Shown: one piece after another, positions 6,089 through 7,091 of the stretch
How positions within the stretch are numbered: the first letter of the stretch is position 1
Layout: each line of letters starts with the position of its first letter
NCBI GenBank assembly: GCA_026713205.1
Contig: JAPOOY010000286.1
Location: 1-7,091 of the forward strand
Length of the DNA: 7,091 nt
Reading direction: 5' to 3'
Source: Bdellovibrionales bacterium
GTDB lineage: Bacteria; Bdellovibrionota; Bdellovibrionia; Bdellovibrionales; UBA1609
Made by a program: the position numbers and the translations under genes
The notes under the pieces: generated by a model
What the model was told of the DNA's origin: nothing
The model's input: the letters and a program-made list of their open reading frames with translations, nothing else
The model's database searches: none

Positions 6089-6117
6089 TTCCTACCAAAA
6101 CAGGGGGATTTTGTCAA
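6089..6117 (-). promoter_or_regulatory. Candidate promoter of the DUF1844-htrA operon
   Basis: On the minus strand a perfect -35 TTGACA (6112-6117) is followed after 17 bp by TAGGAA (6089-6094), a poor -10 matching 3 of 6 positions. It would give a leader of roughly 120 nt before the DUF1844 ATG. The -35 is convincing and the -10 is not, so an activator or another sigma factor is possible. Confidence 0.35.
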
Positions 6118-6262
6118 ATTTAAAGATTTTTTTGTTTTCTATGGGCAAATTTTTCGGTTATATGGTGAAAGCCTGACATTTTGCTTTTTTCTGAATTTTC
6201 TTATAGTTTTTTGAGAAAAATTGAGCTTTTCACAATGTCTCTTTTGTTTTTTGGAAAGCCAT

Positions 6263-6278
6263 ACTAAGATCTCTTAGT
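6263..6278. repeat. 16-bp palindrome ACTAAGA-TC-TCTTAGT
   Basis: Seven-base perfect arms are separated by 2 bp. The centre is too tight for a good RNA hairpin, so an operator-like protein-binding site is more likely than a terminator, although a T-run follows at 6283-6287. It lies in the gap between divergent genes. The function is unknown. Confidence 0.4.
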
Positions 6279-6539
6279 CTGATTTTTATAACGATTGTGG
6301 TTGAATTTTTTGGTCATTTTAAAACAGAGGAATTTATGTTTCCTTAAGAGGAGAGTTGGGAAGTCTGGGAGCTTTTCCTACGATCTAAAAGTGAATTTGG
6401 TTTCAACACAGATATGACTGAGAGTCGCTCTGTGGCAAAACACATACCTGAACTTTTGGGGATTACTCTTCTTTAAGGGTTTATCTTGATATCGCAGAGA
6501 ACCACAAAAATCACTCCAGAAGGATATAAGAGAAATAAA

Positions 6540-6560
6540 TTGAAAATAGGTTATTTTCAA
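6540..6560. repeat. 9-bp inverted repeat TTGAAAATA-GGT-TATTTTCAA
   Basis: Perfect 9-bp AT-rich arms surround a GGT centre about 200 bp before the redoxin start. A second, smaller hairpin (ACTTTC-AGAA-GAAAGT, 6566-6581) follows directly. Either could be an operator or a weak RNA structure; nothing shows which. Confidence 0.4.
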
Positions 6561-6586
6561 GCTAAACTTTCAGAAGAAAGTGAAAT

Positions 6587-6721
6587 ATGAAGAATGTTAA
6601 GCCAAGTTTTAAAAGCGATTGTTTTTTTGGATCAAAATGGAGTAAATCACTGCTCCAAATTATTCAAGATTCACATCCAACTTTTTATGGGTTCTCTTTT
6701 AAGAAAATAATTTTAAGTTGA
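6587..6721 (+). CDS. Doubtful small ORF, 44 residues
   Basis: ATG 6587 to TGA 6719-6721 encodes a basic, Phe- and Ser-rich peptide beginning MKNVKPSFKSDCFFG, with no signal peptide or recognised domain. Only a weak purine stretch (AGAAGAAAG) precedes it. It starts in an ATGA overlap with the stop of the preceding stop-poor frame and ends 39 bp before the redoxin gene. It may be a remnant or a chance ORF. I list it because the position is compatible with a short leader gene. Confidence 0.2.
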   Translation: MKNVKPSFKSDCFFGSKWSKSLLQIIQDSHPTFYGFSFKKIILS

Positions 6722-6747
6722 AGAATTTTTTAAAGAGTCAATACAGT

Positions 6748-6753
6748 TATAAT
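6748..6753 (+). promoter_or_regulatory. -10 box (TATAAT) before the redoxin-like gene
   Basis: A perfect TATAAT ends 7 bp before the ATG at 6761, so transcription would begin at or next to the start codon. No -35 element is recognisable at 16-18 bp upstream, and there is no TGn extended -10. No Shine-Dalgarno lies between the box and the ATG. Together this suggests a leaderless mRNA. Confidence 0.4.
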
Positions 6754-6760
6754 AACTTTT

Positions 6761-7091
6761 ATGAAGAACGAGTTAACACTATTATGTTCAGTCAGAGAAT
6801 CTATTTTCTCTCTCTGCTTATTGCTTGGTCTATCTTCATGTATATTACCAGTTAAGTTGCTCAATAACTATAAATCAAGTGAGAATATAAAAAAATTAAG
6901 CTTGGACAGGATTAAGGATATATCTTTTTTTCCGATAAATGGAAATAGGTTTCGCCTCTCAGAGTTGAAGGAAGAAGGAGTCAAAGCCATCGTAATAATG
7001 ATGCGGGAAAAGAATTGCCCTATATCTAAAAAATACACTGCTCTTGCCCCCTCCCATTTGATTCGTTTTGAAGAGGAATACAGTGAAAAAG
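6761..7091 (+). CDS. Redoxin/AhpC-TSA-like lipoprotein (3' truncated by window)
   Basis: The first 110 residues of a thioredoxin-fold protein are visible. The N-terminus has a hydrophobic stretch (IFSLCLLLGL) followed by LSSC, giving a plausible lipobox with Cys27 as the lipidated residue, so an envelope location is likely. After a linker, FFPINGNRFRLSEL is the usual entry strand of redoxins. AIVIMMREKNCPISKKY, with Cys86-Pro87, matches the CPISxxY site of the redoxin family often found beside or fused to cytochrome-like domains. A single Cys (no CxxC) is seen so far. The ATG is the only sensible start: upstream codons in frame reach TAA at 6731-6733 with no ATG, GTG or TTG. There is no Shine-Dalgarno. 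The activity, peroxidase or thiol exchange, cannot be decided from this part. Confidence 0.75.
   Translation, partial: MKNELTLLCSVRESIFSLCLLLGLSSCILPVKLLNNYKSSENIKKLSLDRIKDISFFPINGNRFRLSELKEEGVKAIVIMMREKNCPISKKYTALAPSHLIRFEEEYSEK

Larger units (their letters stand above)
6225..6710 (+). pseudogene. Possible decayed coding region, family unknown
   Basis: In the frame of position 6225, 162 codons contain only three internal stops (TAA 6345, TAA 6474, TGA 6588), ending at TAA 6708-6710. Random sequence this AT-rich would be expected to have roughly three times as many. Segments such as EESWEVWELFLRSKSEFGF, SVAKHIPELLGITLL, TPEGYKRNKLKIGYF and SQVLKAIVFLDQNG have protein-like composition. No clear start codon with a ribosome site precedes it, and I do not recognise a family. 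Chance openness cannot be excluded. Confidence 0.25.
5975..6760. other. Long AT-rich intergenic region
   Basis: Nearly 800 bp separate the divergent DUF1844 and redoxin genes. The first about 150 bp presumably hold the DUF1844-htrA leader and promoter. Positions 6118-6330 are strongly T-rich on the plus strand, with many runs of five to seven T. From 6225 to 6707 one plus-strand frame is interrupted only at 6345, 6474 and 6588 and reads like protein between stops; I cannot name a family. Small palindromes occur at 6263-6278 and 6540-6560. No tRNA, tmRNA, RNase P or SRP RNA signature was recognised. Confidence 0.6.

Noticed and set aside
5740..6117. Minus-strand ORF of 125 codons overlapping DUF1844 in another frame
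   Set aside because: Its 3' half is DUF1844 in the wrong frame, its 5' half covers the operon leader, and it shows no protein-like motif. The DUF1844 frame has a strong ribosome site and a family match.
6140..6175. 11-codon ORF starting ATGGGC
   Set aside because: It is too short, has no ribosome site, and lies in a T-rich spacer.
6378..6560. Minus-strand ORF of 60 codons in the intergenic region
   Set aside because: It has an aromatic- and Cys-rich, unlikely composition and no ribosome site; the plus-strand frame in the same place looks more protein-like.

Overview
The window looks like a piece of a Gram-negative bacterial chromosome of moderately low GC (my estimate is about 40%). A lipoprotein-type signal and a secreted HtrA protease imply a periplasm. 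A DUF1844 protein points towards Deltaproteobacteria in the broad sense, Bdellovibrionota, Omnitrophota or a similar lineage. That placement is inferred from gene content, and no species can be named.

Layout: (1) Positions 1-2305, plus strand: the 3' end of glmU and a complete glmS, 5 nt apart, form a UDP-GlcNAc synthesis operon. (2) Positions 2306-2650: directly after the glmS stop, where attTn7-type elements insert in many bacteria, lies an exact 29-bp tandem duplication. It is followed by the wreck of an accessory gene that looks like an AAA_14/DUF4143 ATPase with its centre deleted. (3) Positions 2642-3814, minus strand: a DUF1343/NamZ-type exo-N-acetylmuramidase without a signal peptide. 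(4) Positions 3815-4101: a gene-free spacer filled by a nested inverted-repeat element of about 190-200 bp. It has TGT...ACA ends bordered by CGATCG on both sides, a perfect 30-bp inner inverted repeat, and two small GC-rich hairpins in the centre. It looks like a MITE. (5) Positions 4102-5963, minus strand: a DUF1844 gene and an htrA/degP gene in an operon with a 4-nt ATGA overlap. (6) Positions 5964-6760: an AT-rich, mostly gene-free stretch with small palindromes and a stop-poor plus-strand frame that may be a decayed gene. (7) Positions 6761 to the end, plus strand: the start of a redoxin-like lipoprotein gene, cut by the window edge and apparently without a Shine-Dalgarno sequence.

Functional theme: GlmS and GlmU make the amino-sugar nucleotide for peptidoglycan and lipopolysaccharide, and NamZ releases MurNAc from peptidoglycan fragments. 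This part therefore concerns cell-wall amino sugars. HtrA and the redoxin-like lipoprotein concern envelope protein quality and redox. No CRISPR array, tRNA, rRNA or complete transposase was seen. The least ordinary parts are the nested inverted-repeat element at 3830-4028 and the repeat-plus-gene-remnant scar behind glmS.
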